Shown: positions 25,774 through 34,741, counted from the first letter of the stretch. The stretch: 64,000 nt of DNA from Microvirga pudoricolor (GCF_016892705.1 NZ_JAFEMB010000001.1:930001-994000), one strand, 5' to 3'. Numbers and translations: made by a program. Notes: a model not told the origin generated them from the sequence alone.

Positions 25774-26657
25774 GTCCAGCGCTGCGCCTTCGCGACCAGG
25801 AAGTCGCGGAAAACCTGCACGCGGGCGACGGATCGCATCTCTTCGGGATAGACGAGATAGCTGTCCAAGGTGGGCATCTCCACATCCCGCAGGACCCGCG
25901 TGACCTTGGCATTGGCGTCCATAGAATAGGCGGGCGCCATACCGATGCCGCCGCCCGTCTCGATGGCTTGGCGCAAGGCTAGGCTGTCATTGACCACGAA
26001 ATGCCGCGGCCGCGGGTCTTTCGGGCCACGCCCGATGGTCGAAAGCCTGTGGATGGCCAGGATGAAGGCAGGCTGATCGCCGCCGAGGCACAGGATGCGG
26101 TGCCGGTCGAGGTCCTCGATCGTCAGCGGTTCGCCGAAGCGTTCGATATAGGAAAGCGCCGCATAGGCGTGATAATGCACCGTGAAGAGCCGGCGCTGGA
26201 TCAGGTCTGGCTGGGCGGGGCGGCGCAGGCGGATCGCCACGTCGGCCTCGCGCATGGCCAGGTCCAGCTCCTCGTTGGTGATGACGAGGTGGACGTTGAT
26301 GCTGGGATAGAGATCGAGGAACTCCGAGACCCTTTGCGCGAGCCAGATCGCCCCGATGCCCACCGTGGCGGTCACCCGCAGGTCTCCGGACGGGACCTCG
26401 CTGGTCTCCGCCAGTCGCTGGCGCGTGGCCTCCAGCCTCATCCGCATCTCGCGGGCGGCCCTGTAGAGCACGTCCCCATGCTCCGTGAGGATGAGTCCGC
26501 GGGCATGGCGGTGAAAGAGAGGCACCTTCAGGTCCCGCTCCAGGGCGCCGATATTGCGGCTGATCGACGACTGGTTGACCCCGAGCTTTTCTCCGGCCCG
26601 CGTGAAGTTCCCGGCTTCCGCAACCTCGTAGAAGACCCTGATCTTGTCCCAGTCCAA
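25767..26657 (-). CDS. LysR-family transcriptional regulator
   Basis: This 296-residue LTTR has an N-terminal winged helix (NFTRAGEKLGVNQSSISRNI, about 17-36) and a periplasmic-binding-protein-like effector domain from about residue 90. The AMREADVAIRLRRPAQPDLI segment is typical of the GcvA/AaeR-like branch. No obvious partner operon is adjacent: the divergent gene at 26864 encodes an 84-residue unknown protein and the downstream gene is convergent. Its target cannot be assigned. Confidence 0.93.
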   Translation of the reverse strand: MDWDKIRVFYEVAEAGNFTRAGEKLGVNQSSISRNIGALERDLKVPLFHRHARGLILTEHGDVLYRAAREMRMRLEATRQRLAETSEVPSGDLRVTATVGIGAIWLAQRVSEFLDLYPSINVHLVITNEELDLAMREADVAIRLRRPAQPDLIQRRLFTVHYHAYAALSYIERFGEPLTIEDLDRHRILCLGGDQPAFILAIHRLSTIGRGPKDPRPRHFVVNDSLALRQAIETGGGIGMAPAYSMDANAKVTRVLRDVEMPTLDSYLVYPEEMRSVARVQVFRDFLVAKAQRWTY

Positions 26658-26863
26658 TATTCACCCTCGACGCGCGGAGAAGGGAATGACGATGCCGCGT
26701 TCCGGCTCCGGGAGAAGAATGGCCACAAAACCGGCGCTCCGCCAACCCGTCGACGGCCGGGCCGGCCTGCGGAAGGAGGATTTGCAGACCTCCCTTGCGT
26801 CCGGCGCGGGATCGGATGTCGTGCCGGGGGTGTTATCTCCTGCAAGCCCTCGAAGGATTCCCG

Positions 26864-27118
26864 ATGCTGCCCTGGATGCAACTGACCTTCAATACCACGC
26901 TCCTCATGATGGAATCCCAAAGCGTGATCTGGACCCGCCTGTCGCAGATTGCCCTTGGGCGGGGAACGCCGGCCGAATCCATGCTGATGGTCACGGAGAA
27001 GATGGCGGCCTTTTCCGAAGCCATGCTCACCCTGGCGGCCGGCGGCTCGCCTCAGAAGGTGGTGAGGGGGTATCGCCGCCACGTCCGGGCCAATGTCCGC
27101 CGCTTGCGGAAACCCTGA
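26864..27118 (+). CDS. Small helical protein of unknown function (84 aa)
   Basis: An AAGGA ribosome site lies 7 nt before the ATG at 26864. The protein is predicted wholly helical, methionine-rich in its first half (MLPWMQLTFNTTLLMMESQ) and strongly basic at the end (YRRHVRANVRRLRKP). The layout resembles short phasin-like or polymer-associated helical proteins, but I do not recognise a family. It is divergent from the LysR gene, which could regulate it. Confidence 0.65.
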   Translation: MLPWMQLTFNTTLLMMESQSVIWTRLSQIALGRGTPAESMLMVTEKMAAFSEAMLTLAAGGSPQKVVRGYRRHVRANVRRLRKP

Positions 27119-27214
27119 GACGGCTTCGTCTCGCCGTTAAGGTTGACGCCTCATCAGGGATGCGTGGTCGCGCCTGCTCCGCTACAAGGGACCTTCCCGT
27201 ACGATAGGTGCCTC

Positions 27215-27520
27215 ATGCGTCTCGCCGCGTCCATCCTCGCCTTGGCCTGCCTGGCGTTCGCGTCGGAAGCGAAAGCGGACGAGGATCTGGTGGCCAAGCG
27301 CGAGTTCTGCCGGCAGGAGGCCAAGGATCGGATCGCACCGAAAAGCCGGACGGGCACGGACGCCTACCGCCGCATCGTCGAGAGGCGCAACGCCCATGTT
27401 GCCCAATGCATGACCCGCCCGCTTCCGAAAAGCATGATTTCCAAGGAAAAGACGAAGCCTGCGGTCGTCAAGGAGAAGGAGCCGTCGCGGCCCAGGCCGC
27501 CGAAGCGCCGCCGCCGTTGA
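27215..27520 (+). CDS. Small exported basic protein of unknown function (101 aa)
   Basis: The protein starts at the ATG at 27215, giving a signal peptide (MRLAASILALACLAFASEAKAD). The mature part has two cysteines (EFCRQEAKDRI and HVAQCMTRP) that could form a disulfide. A lysine/proline/arginine tail ends in PPKRRRR. Such tails are common in periplasmic proteins of this group that touch anionic surfaces, but no function is known. Confidence 0.65.
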   Translation: MRLAASILALACLAFASEAKADEDLVAKREFCRQEAKDRIAPKSRTGTDAYRRIVERRNAHVAQCMTRPLPKSMISKEKTKPAVVKEKEPSRPRPPKRRRR

Positions 27521-27587
27521 ACCGGATGGCGCGCCAAATCGTTGTCAACCCAAGCATAGCCGTAGGCTCGACGCACGAGGTGCCACG

Positions 27588-27815
27588 ATGAAGGTGCAGG
27601 ACCGGTCGGACGTCATCGAGGTTCGCTTGGGGCCGGAGCAGTTGCGGGCCCTGGATTCCTGGCGGGTCCGGCATCGCGAGGCAGCCACGCGCGAGGACGC
27701 GATCCGGCAGATCGTGCACTCCGTCCTGTCCCAGGATCTCGGCCAGGGCGCCGTGCGCGGCCAGGTCGATGAAGGGTTGCGTCCGGAGCAGCTCACCTCA
27801 GAGAACGACGACTGA
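27588..27815 (+). CDS. Ribbon-helix-helix-like small protein (75 aa)
   Basis: The N-terminal part, with a short strand (DVIEVRLGPEQL) followed by two helices (RALDSWRVRHREA and TREDAIRQIVHSVL), matches the ribbon-helix-helix pattern of small DNA-binding or antitoxin-type proteins. The C terminus is acidic. No toxin gene lies beside it. The RHH reading is by pattern only. Confidence 0.6.
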   Translation: MKVQDRSDVIEVRLGPEQLRALDSWRVRHREAATREDAIRQIVHSVLSQDLGQGAVRGQVDEGLRPEQLTSENDD

Positions 27816-28048
27816 TCGACCGGGACGGACCCGCCACAAGAAATGTGTCCTGCGGCGGGGTCTCATGTTCCCGGCGTTGTTTGGGACTTCTGGCGCCGGG
27901 TGGGGCTTGCCCGAACCCAGCATCTCCCCAGATGTTGGTTTGAGCGATGCCTCGTTCGGGCGTCGCTCCGACGGCGCTGGAGCTGGCCTCGGCGCCGTGA
28001 ATACTGTTCGTGCAGCCGTCTTGATCGCGAAAAGTCCGGAGCGGGCGG

Positions 28049-28309
28049 ATGACTTACCGCGTCGTTTGGCAATTGGTCGGGCAAGAGGATCGCTTCCTCG
28101 ATGGAGGGCGCCTCGAGGATGCTTACGACGACTACACGGCTGCCGCCCTCGCGGTCAGCCAATGGCTCGCCGATTACGCCGAAGCCGGCCGCAGCGAGGA
28201 TGGGTCCCATTGGGTGGCCCGGCGCTCGAGCGACGCGGATCTCGAACTGCGGATCCGGATCGTGCCCATGACCTGCGTCCGGGAGGATCCTGCGAGGGCC
28301 GGGGCGTGA
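28049..28309 (+). CDS. Hypothetical protein (86 aa)
   Basis: This short ORF has GGAG at 28038-28041, 7 nt before the ATG. It encodes an alpha-beta protein starting MTYRVVWQLVGQ with an acidic middle (YDDYTAAALAVSQWLADYAEAG). I do not recognise a family. Codon usage looks coding-like, and it sits tail-to-tail with the cupin gene. Confidence 0.55.
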   Translation: MTYRVVWQLVGQEDRFLDGGRLEDAYDDYTAAALAVSQWLADYAEAGRSEDGSHWVARRSSDADLELRIRIVPMTCVREDPARAGA

Positions 28310-28329
28310 GACGACGCGCGGATTCGCCC

Positions 28330-28821
28330 TCAGGGATGCTTGTGGATCGGATCGACCCAATACACCTCTTCCGGGTGCTCCACCGGCTCCACCTCCGTGA
28401 TGTTGACCACGACGGCTTCGTTGTCCGACCGCACCAGCACGCATTCCAGCGGCTGATCCGGGTTGGCGTTGATCTCCTGGTGCGGCACGAAGGGCGGCAC
28501 GTAGATGAAATCGCCCGGTCCGGCCTCGGCCACGAATTCGAGATGCTCGCCCCACCGCATCCGGGCGCGGCCACGGACCACGTAGATGACGCTCTCCAGC
28601 TCGCCGTGGTGATGGACGCCCGTCTTGGCGTTGGGTTGGATGGAGACGGTGCCGGCCCAGATCTTTTGCGCCCCCACGCGGGCATGGTTGATCGCGGCCT
28701 GTCGAAACATGCCGGGCGTCTGCGCGGTGTTCGGATCGAGTTGATCGCCCTTGATCACCCGCACGCCGTCATGCTTCCAGGCCCCGTCGTGATCATGTGA
28801 ATGATCGCCGTGTTCGCTCAT
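28330..28821 (-). CDS. Single-domain cupin protein
   Basis: This 163-residue protein has a central cupin barrel. Motif 1 is GVHHHGELESVIYVVRGRARM, with metal-ligand His residues and Glu, and motif 2 is PGDFIYVPPFVPHQEIN. A histidine-rich N terminus (HGDHSHDHDG) may bind metal. The substrate is unknown; family members include dioxygenases, isomerases and sugar-binding proteins. It is probably a single-gene transcript. Confidence 0.88.
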   Translation of the reverse strand: MSEHGDHSHDHDGAWKHDGVRVIKGDQLDPNTAQTPGMFRQAAINHARVGAQKIWAGTVSIQPNAKTGVHHHGELESVIYVVRGRARMRWGEHLEFVAEAGPGDFIYVPPFVPHQEINANPDQPLECVLVRSDNEAVVVNITEVEPVEHPEEVYWVDPIHKHP

Positions 28822-28875
28822 CTCAAGTCTCCGTTCCGGGTTTTCTCGATTGCGGATCGCGTGGGCGCATGTCCG

Positions 28876-29205
28876 TCACGCCAAGCCGAGACGCTGGGCT
28901 TGGACGCTCGGCACGGCCATGGCTAGTCTTTCCCGGAAACGCGCCATGGCGTCGTTCAGGATGCGCTTGTGGCGGTTTCCCGTACTCGGATCGGCCTTGG
29001 CGCGGACGAAAGCTGCGGCGGCCTGATAGAGATCGTCGGCGGCCGCCTCGATGCCGGGATTGCGTTCCACGAGCCACAGGACGCTGAGGATATGAGAGCG
29101 CACGTCGTTCAATCCCGTGACCGCATCGGTACCCTCGTCGAGCCGCAGGAGGGCTGCATCGATGGCGCCCACCGCTTCGGCGATGGCTTCGGTGAGAAGC
29201 GGCAT
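28876..29205 (-). CDS. Small helical protein co-transcribed with a VOC gene (109 aa)
   Basis: The ATG at 29205 lies 1 nt after the stop of the VOC-family gene, so the two are an operon. The 109-residue product is predicted all-helical (LLTEAIAEAVGAIDAALLRLDEG, then HILSVLWLVERNPGIEAAADDLY) and ends in a basic helix. I do not recognise a family. A longer upstream open frame is only the VOC gene read in another frame. Confidence 0.7.
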   Translation of the reverse strand: MPLLTEAIAEAVGAIDAALLRLDEGTDAVTGLNDVRSHILSVLWLVERNPGIEAAADDLYQAAAAFVRAKADPSTGNRHKRILNDAMARFRERLAMAVPSVQAQRLGLA

Positions 29206-29206
29206 C

Positions 29207-29617
29207 TCAATAGGTCTCCCAGAGGCCGGGCGTCGCCAACTCGAGCAGATGTCCGTCCGGATCGCGGAAATAGACGCTGCGCCCGCCCCTGGACCAAGCG
29301 GCGCGCCCCTCGATGTCGATGTTCCTGTCTTGCAAAACGTTCTCCCAGGCCGCCAGATCCTCGGCCGTGACCGCGAACGCAATGTGCAGCGGACCATGAC
29401 CATCGTGAGGCGGAATGGTTCCGCCCGGCATCACCACTGTCCCTTGGGTCGATCCCCGCAGGAAAAGCAGGAGAATGCTGCGGCCTCCGACATCGAAGGC
29501 GCACATGCGCTCGTCCGCGCGCAGGATGCGCAGCCCCAGCGCTTCATAGAAGCGCCTGGACCTCGGCAGGTCGTCGACATAGAGAGCCGTCTCCAGAATC
29601 GCGTCGAGTTGCGGCAT
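29207..29617 (-). CDS. VOC (glyoxalase/bleomycin-resistance) superfamily protein
   Basis: This 136-residue protein has two beta-alpha-beta-beta-beta modules. The first begins LETALYVDDLPRSRRFYEALGLR; the second contains HIAFAV and ends with the DPDGHLLELATPG motif holding the metal-ligand Glu. The family spans lyases, dioxygenases and antibiotic-binding proteins; the substrate is not readable here. Confidence 0.88.
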   Translation of the reverse strand: MPQLDAILETALYVDDLPRSRRFYEALGLRILRADERMCAFDVGGRSILLLFLRGSTQGTVVMPGGTIPPHDGHGPLHIAFAVTAEDLAAWENVLQDRNIDIEGRAAWSRGGRSVYFRDPDGHLLELATPGLWETY

Positions 29618-29706
29618 CGTTTTCCTTCCGGCCGGGTGCGGCGCATTTCTGCCGCCGTCCCATGGTTGCCTGACGATGACAGATCGGCGGCCTCAGGAGA
29701 ATCGGC

Positions 29707-29952
29707 ATGCGCTATTTCTTCAACATCCAGTTGGAAAGCGACTATCTTCCTGATCGGGACGGGCAGGATTTTCCGGACGCGGATGCCGCCTGGGAAGCCG
29801 CGCGTGCGGCCGCACGGGACCTGATGGCCTCCGCGATCGTGCAGCCGTCAAGCTGGCGCGACTGCCGTTTCGAGGTCACGGACGGCCGTGGCGAGATCGT
29901 TCTGGAGTATCCTTTCCTGGAGGCTGTTGAAGTCGAAGACCGTCCGGACTAG
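29707..29952 (+). CDS. DUF6894 family protein (81 aa)
   Basis: The start MRYFFNIQ and the pattern DxxGxDFPDADAAWEAARAAARDLMA are those of the small DUF6894 family, which is common and often present in many copies in Methylobacterium, Microvirga and Bradyrhizobium. Function is unknown. It supports the taxonomic reading of the window. Confidence 0.88.
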   Translation: MRYFFNIQLESDYLPDRDGQDFPDADAAWEAARAAARDLMASAIVQPSSWRDCRFEVTDGRGEIVLEYPFLEAVEVEDRPD

Positions 29953-30030
29953 GAGACCCCCATCGGTGAAGCTGGACCTGAGATTCGCGTGACCTAGATT
30001 CCTATGCGGTCTGCATCGGAGGTTTAAGTG

Positions 30031-30732
30031 ATGGATCTCGACCGTCGTGCTCTCTTGTGGGGAATTTCGGCCACCGCCATGGGCCTATCCTGCGGCTCGC
30101 GCGCCCTCGCGCAATCGTCCGAGATCCCGGCGGTCTATCAGCGCATCTATGGGCCCGTCGACAACGATCGCTTTGCGATCCCCGCGGTGAGGCTCTCTCA
30201 GATCAACCCGGCCTTCCTGCGGCGGCTCGTCCCCTATGAGACGGCGGAGGAGCCGGGAACAATCGTGGTCGACCCGCAGGCGCATTATCTCTACCACGTG
30301 CAGCCCAACGGCACGGCCATGCGCTACGGCGTCGGCGTCGGCCGCTCCGGTTTCGGATGGTCGGGCACCGCCAGCATCGAGGCCAAGCAGGAGTGGCCGG
30401 ACTGGTACCCTCCCAAGGAAATGCTGGACCGCCAGCCGGATCTCATGGCGCAGATGACAAACCTGCAGAGCGGGCTCGGGATGCCCGGCGGGCCCGGCAA
30501 CCCGCTGGGCGTGCGGGCCATGTATCTGTGGCAGGGCAACAAGGACACCCTCTATCGCATCCACGGGACCTTCGAGCCCTGGACCATCGGCAAGAGCGTG
30601 TCGTCCGGATGCATCCGCATGATCAATCAGGATGTGATCGACCTCTACAACCATGCGCCGGTCGGCACGAGGGTCGTGGTGATCGGCTCTCCCGGTCGCG
30701 TCCGCCAGTCCCGCACTGCCCGCCCGAGCTGA
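30031..30732 (+). CDS. L,D-transpeptidase (YkuD family), probable Tat or Sec export
   Basis: This 233-residue protein has an N-terminal signal beginning DLDRRALLWGISATAMG, with a twin arginine, and cleavage near ALAQ. The catalytic YkuD domain (about 70-225) holds IHGTFEP and the SSGCIRM active-site motif with the nucleophile Cys. I chose the ATG at 30031 over the GTG at 30028 because GGAGGT at 30018-30023 is 7 nt away. It is the second such enzyme in the window and lacks the PG-binding domain of the first. Confidence 0.9.
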   Translation: MDLDRRALLWGISATAMGLSCGSRALAQSSEIPAVYQRIYGPVDNDRFAIPAVRLSQINPAFLRRLVPYETAEEPGTIVVDPQAHYLYHVQPNGTAMRYGVGVGRSGFGWSGTASIEAKQEWPDWYPPKEMLDRQPDLMAQMTNLQSGLGMPGGPGNPLGVRAMYLWQGNKDTLYRIHGTFEPWTIGKSVSSGCIRMINQDVIDLYNHAPVGTRVVVIGSPGRVRQSRTARPS

Positions 30733-30861
30733 CCTTCATCCATTGGTCGGGGTCGAACCTCGCGAAGGCGACATGTTACAAACCCTCTTGCTCCCGGAGA
30801 CCGCTCGTTCGAGGCGCGCCAGTTTGTCTGCCAGGGGTTCGGGTTCAGGGAGGGGTTTTGC

Positions 30862-31602
30862 GTGTCGCTCCTGGTATTGGACAATATCGGCAAGGAGTTC
30901 GGAGCGATCCGGGCCCTGTCGAACGTCAATCTGACGATCCGGCCCGGCGAGGTCGTGGGCCTGATGGGCGACAACGGAGCCGGCAAGTCGACCCTGGTCA
31001 AGATCATCGCCGGAAACTTCCCGCCCTCGCACGGCCGCGTCCTGTTCGAGGACAAGGAGGTTCATTTCGCGAAACCGGTCGATGCCCGGGCGGTGGGCAT
31101 CGAGGTCGTGTACCAGGACTTGGCCCTGGCCGATAACCTGACGGCCGCCGCGAACGTGTTCCTGGGCCGGGAGCTGAAGCGCAAGGTCGGGCCGTTCTCG
31201 TTCCTGGATCACGCGGCCATGAACCGGCGTACCGGCGAACTGTTCCGTGAGCTGAAGTCCGAGACGCGGCCCGACGACGTGGTGCGCGCCATGTCGGGCG
31301 GCCAGCGGCAGGCGGTGGCCATCGCCCGCACGCGCCTGGCGCGGGCCAAGCTCATCCTGATGGACGAGCCCACCGCGGCCATCTCGGTCCGGCAGGTGGC
31401 CGAGGTTCTCGACCTGATCCGCCGGCTGCGCGACGCGGGGATCGCCGTTATCCTGATCTCGCACCGCATGCCGGACGTCTTCTCCGTGTGCGAGCGCGTG
31501 GTCGTCATGCGCCGGGGCACGAAGGTGGCCGACAAGCCCGTGAGCCAGTCGAGCCCCGAGGAAGTCACGGCCCTGATCACCGGCGCCAAGGAGGCCGCCT
31601 GA
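30862..31602 (+). CDS. Sugar-type ABC transporter ATPase, FrcA-like (single ABC domain)
   Basis: This 246-residue ATPase has Walker A GDNGAGKST, signature MSGGQRQAVAIAR, Walker B LILMDEPTAAI and a SHRMPDVF H-loop. It has one ABC domain, like FrcA, rather than the double domain of RbsA. It starts with GTG behind a GGGAGGGG ribosome site, and its stop overlaps the permease start (TGATG). It is the first gene of a five-gene operon ending in psuG, and that context suggests a nucleoside, probably pseudouridine, as substrate. Confidence 0.93.
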   Translation: MSLLVLDNIGKEFGAIRALSNVNLTIRPGEVVGLMGDNGAGKSTLVKIIAGNFPPSHGRVLFEDKEVHFAKPVDARAVGIEVVYQDLALADNLTAAANVFLGRELKRKVGPFSFLDHAAMNRRTGELFRELKSETRPDDVVRAMSGGQRQAVAIARTRLARAKLILMDEPTAAISVRQVAEVLDLIRRLRDAGIAVILISHRMPDVFSVCERVVVMRRGTKVADKPVSQSSPEEVTALITGAKEAA

Positions 31603-32645
31603 TGAACGACATCACCCAGGCCTCCGGCGCCAGCGATTTCTCCAATGTGGGGCGCGCACCCTGGTGGCGGCGCGGCTTCTTCGCCAGCCAGACCGCCTAT
31701 GTGGCGGTGGCGCTCGTCGTCATCATGGTCGTGATGTCGGTGCTGAGCTCGGCCTTCCTCAGCGCGGGCAACCTCGCCAACGTGGCCAAGAACTTCTCGT
31801 TCGTGGGCATCGTCACCCTCGGCATCACGCTGGTGATCGTCACGGGCGGCATCGACCTGTCGGTCGGGTCGACCATGGCGCTGTCCGCCATCGTCTGCGC
31901 CATCGTCATGCAACGCCTGGCGGGCACGGCCGTGGAGGGCATCCCGCTCCTGGCCATGACGCTGTCGCTCCTGTCGGGCCTCGGCGCCGCGCTGCTGATT
32001 GGTCTTGCGAACGGCCTTCTCATCGCGAAACTCGGTCTGTCTCCCTTCGTGACGACGCTGGGCATGCTGTCCATCGTGCGCGGGCTTGCCTATGCGGTCA
32101 CCGAGGGGCGCGGGCAGGCGCCGACCGGATCCGACGTGGACCTCTTCTACGCCTTGACGGACGGCAATCTCGGCGGCGTTCCCGTCGCGGTGATCTATCT
32201 TCTGGTGCTCGCGGTCATCATGGGCGTCGTCCTCCACCACACCGCCTTCGGCCGCCACGTCTTCGCGCTCGGCGGCAACGAGAAGGCGGCGGCGCTCACC
32301 GGCATCGCGGTCGACCGGGTCAAGATCGCCGTCTACGTTCTGTCCGCGCTCTCGGCGGGTTTCGCGGGCATCCTCATGGTCGGCTGGCTCGGCTCGGCCC
32401 CCGCCAACCTCGCGACGGGCTATGAGCTCACCATCATCGCGGCGGCGGTCATCGGCGGCGCCAACCTGACCGGCGGCGTCGGCGGTCCGGCGGGCGCCGT
32501 GATCGGCGCCCTTCTCATCGAAGTGATCCGCAACGGCCTCGTGCTCGCGGGCATCAATGCCTATTGGCAGATCGTGCTCGTGGGCGGAATCATCATCCTG
32601 GCGGTCCTGGTCGACCGCGTGCGCACCCTGAGGATCGCCTCGTAA
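31602..32645 (+). CDS. Sugar/nucleoside ABC transporter permease, FrcC/RbsC-like
   Basis: This 347-residue membrane protein of the BPD_transp_2 family has about ten helices and the family's VTLGITLVIVTGGIDLSVG segment near residues 65-85 and a GGNEKAAALTGI loop near 225. The ATG at 31602 overlaps the ATPase stop; a longer upstream frame would run through that gene. RbsC-family permeases carry ribose, fructose, inositol and also nucleosides. Confidence 0.93.
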   Translation: MNDITQASGASDFSNVGRAPWWRRGFFASQTAYVAVALVVIMVVMSVLSSAFLSAGNLANVAKNFSFVGIVTLGITLVIVTGGIDLSVGSTMALSAIVCAIVMQRLAGTAVEGIPLLAMTLSLLSGLGAALLIGLANGLLIAKLGLSPFVTTLGMLSIVRGLAYAVTEGRGQAPTGSDVDLFYALTDGNLGGVPVAVIYLLVLAVIMGVVLHHTAFGRHVFALGGNEKAAALTGIAVDRVKIAVYVLSALSAGFAGILMVGWLGSAPANLATGYELTIIAAAVIGGANLTGGVGGPAGAVIGALLIEVIRNGLVLAGINAYWQIVLVGGIIILAVLVDRVRTLRIAS

Positions 32646-32723
32646 CCGGCCCGGCCCATCGGCTCGCGCCAAGCTGGCAACAAGACCCCGAACGGGGCGG
32701 CATCGTTCACTAGGAGGAAGACC

Positions 32724-33656
32724 ATGAAACGTCTGCTACTTGCGGCTATCGCGGCCGTAGCGCTCACCGCTCCGGCGGCGGCGCAGACCTATCGCTTCGC
32801 CATCGTGCCGAAAGCGATGAACAACCCTTATTTCGATCTGTCCCGCGACGGCTGCATCAAGCGTGCCAAGGAACTCGGCAACGTGGAATGCATCTATAAG
32901 GGCCCGGTCGAGCACGAGCCCGCCAGCCAGGCCCAGATCATTCAGGACCTGATCAGCCAGAAGGTCGACGGAATCGCGATCTCGGTCTCGGACGCGGCCG
33001 CGGCCGTGCGCGTGATCAAGGCGGCCCGCGACGCGGGCATCCCGGTCATCACCTTCGACGCGGACGCGCCGAACTCGGCCCGCCAAGCCCATGTGGGTAC
33101 GGACAACCGCGCCATGGGCCGGGCCCTGGGCGAGGAGTTGCTGAAGATGCGCCCGGACGGGGGCAAGTACGCCATGGTGTCCGGCGGGCCTGCGGCCGCA
33201 AACCTCAAGGACCGCGTGGAAGGCGTGCGCGATGCCCTGAAAGGGTCGAAGTGGACCGAGGTCTCCGGCTCGCCCACCTACTGCAACGACGATCTGGCCC
33301 TGGCCGTGCAGCAGATGCAGGACTTGAAGACAGCCAATCCGGACCTTGCCGCCATCGTGCCTGTCGGCGGCTGGCCAATGTTCGTGCCCGAGGCCTACAA
33401 GAGCTTCGTGAACAAGAACAAAAGCGCGATGGATCAGGGCAAGTTCACCCTCGTGGTGGCCGATACGCTGAAGGTGCAGCTCGAATTGCTTCGGGACGGC
33501 TTCGCCAACGCGCTCGTGGGACAAAGGCCCTACGAGATGGGCGAACGCGCCATGGACATCCTTCTCAAGCTCAAGAAGGGCGAGAAGGTGGACGACATCA
33601 TCTACGCGGGCATCGACCGCGTGACGAAGGACAATGTCGGCACCATGCTGAAGTAA
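32724..33656 (+). CDS. Periplasmic binding protein of the ribose/fructose type
   Basis: This 310-residue protein has a signal peptide (LLLAAIAAVALTAPAAAQ) and a peripla_BP_4 fold. Typical landmarks are VPKAMNNPYFDLSRDGC near 28-44, DGIAISVSDAAA near 85 and GVDRVTKDN-like text near the end. A strong AGGAGG lies just before the ATG. Ligand residues cannot be assigned by eye; because the operon continues into a PfkB kinase and psuG, pseudouridine is the best guess and ribose the main alternative. Confidence 0.9.
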   Translation: MKRLLLAAIAAVALTAPAAAQTYRFAIVPKAMNNPYFDLSRDGCIKRAKELGNVECIYKGPVEHEPASQAQIIQDLISQKVDGIAISVSDAAAAVRVIKAARDAGIPVITFDADAPNSARQAHVGTDNRAMGRALGEELLKMRPDGGKYAMVSGGPAAANLKDRVEGVRDALKGSKWTEVSGSPTYCNDDLALAVQQMQDLKTANPDLAAIVPVGGWPMFVPEAYKSFVNKNKSAMDQGKFTLVVADTLKVQLELLRDGFANALVGQRPYEMGERAMDILLKLKKGEKVDDIIYAGIDRVTKDNVGTMLK

Positions 33657-33665
33657 GGCCCCTCC

Positions 33666-33694
33666 CCGCGCCGGAAGCGACCCTTCCGGCGCGG
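33666..33694 (+). other. Intra-operon stem-loop after the binding-protein gene
   Basis: A perfect 12-bp inverted repeat (33666-33677 with 33683-33694) with a 5-nt loop begins 9 bp after the binding-protein stop, with no T-run behind it. Such hairpins commonly protect the 3' end of binding-protein mRNA so that it is made in excess over downstream genes. Partial termination is also possible. Confidence 0.55.
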
Positions 33695-33784
33695 CAGCCA
33701 TCCCCCATGGCCGCGGCCCTGGATTTTTTCGCCTCCGTCTGATTGGAAGGGGATCCGCCCGGATCGCCACGGAGGCCCGATGTC

Positions 33785-34741
33785 ATGAACGTATTTCCCC
33801 GGGTCATCTGCATCGGCGGCGCGGCCGTGGACCGCAAGTACCGCGCGCAAGACCCCGTCAGGCTCGGGACGTCGAATCCCGTCACGACCGAGCGGACGCC
33901 GGGCGGGGTCGCCCGCAATGTGGCCGAGAACCTGGCCCGCCTCGGCGCCCATGTGTCGCTCGTGTCCATCGTGGGAGATGACGACAACGGACGCTTCCTA
34001 CAATCGGGCCTGACCTCTCTGGGCGTCGACATCCGTGGAATGCGGGTCTCGCGGGACCGGTCGACGGCCGAGTACGTGGCCGTCCTCCAGCCGACCGGCG
34101 ATCTGGCCGTCGGACTGGCCGATATGGGGATCTTCGAGGGGCTGCATCCGGATGCCGTCCTGGCCCCTCTGGCGGATGCGGATGCGGGGGATTGGATCTT
34201 CGCCGATTGCAACCTTCCCGCCCCCTGCCTCCATGCCCTGGTCAGTCACGCTGGGAGCCACTCTCTTTCCCTTGCCGTGGATGCCGTGTCCGGCCCGAAA
34301 GTCAGGCGACTGCCCGAGGATCTGACGGGCATCAGCCTTCTCTTCCTCAACGGCGACGAGGCCGCGGCCCTTCTGGAAATCGACGCCGGCCCGGATCTCG
34401 ACCTTGCCGGCCTGGCCTCGCAGCTCCTGGATCGCGGCGCCGGGCGGGTCGTCCTGACCCGGGGACCGCACGCGTTCATCGTGGCGGATGCAAGCGGGAT
34501 CTCCGCCCTCCGTCCCATGGAGGCCGCAATCCTCGACGCGACCGGGGCCGGCGACGCCTTGATCGCGGCCACGATCCACGGCTTGGCCACAGGGTGCGAC
34601 CTCACCGGAGCAGCCCGGCTGGGAAGCGTCGCGGCGGCCCTGACGGTCGAAAGCCCGTTCAGCGTTCGACCCGACCTGTCCCTTGCGCTATTGAAGGCGC
34701 GAATCTCTGAACATCTCCTCCCGGAAGCCCCGTCGCCATGA
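33785..34741 (+). CDS. psuK: PfkB-family kinase, probable pseudouridine kinase
   Basis: This 318-residue ribokinase-fold enzyme has the N-terminal GGAAVDRKY segment, the TPGGVARNVAENLARLG glycine motif near 40-56 and the C-terminal DATGAGDALIAATIHG motif with the catalytic Asp. PsuK phosphorylates pseudouridine to pseudouridine 5'-phosphate, the substrate of PsuG, whose gene overlaps this one by 4 nt (ATGA). The ATG at 33785 follows GGAGG by 9 nt. The kinase assignment is certain; the pseudouridine specificity rests on the tight link to psuG. Confidence 0.85.
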   Translation: MNVFPRVICIGGAAVDRKYRAQDPVRLGTSNPVTTERTPGGVARNVAENLARLGAHVSLVSIVGDDDNGRFLQSGLTSLGVDIRGMRVSRDRSTAEYVAVLQPTGDLAVGLADMGIFEGLHPDAVLAPLADADAGDWIFADCNLPAPCLHALVSHAGSHSLSLAVDAVSGPKVRRLPEDLTGISLLFLNGDEAAALLEIDAGPDLDLAGLASQLLDRGAGRVVLTRGPHAFIVADASGISALRPMEAAILDATGAGDALIAATIHGLATGCDLTGAARLGSVAAALTVESPFSVRPDLSLALLKARISEHLLPEAPSP

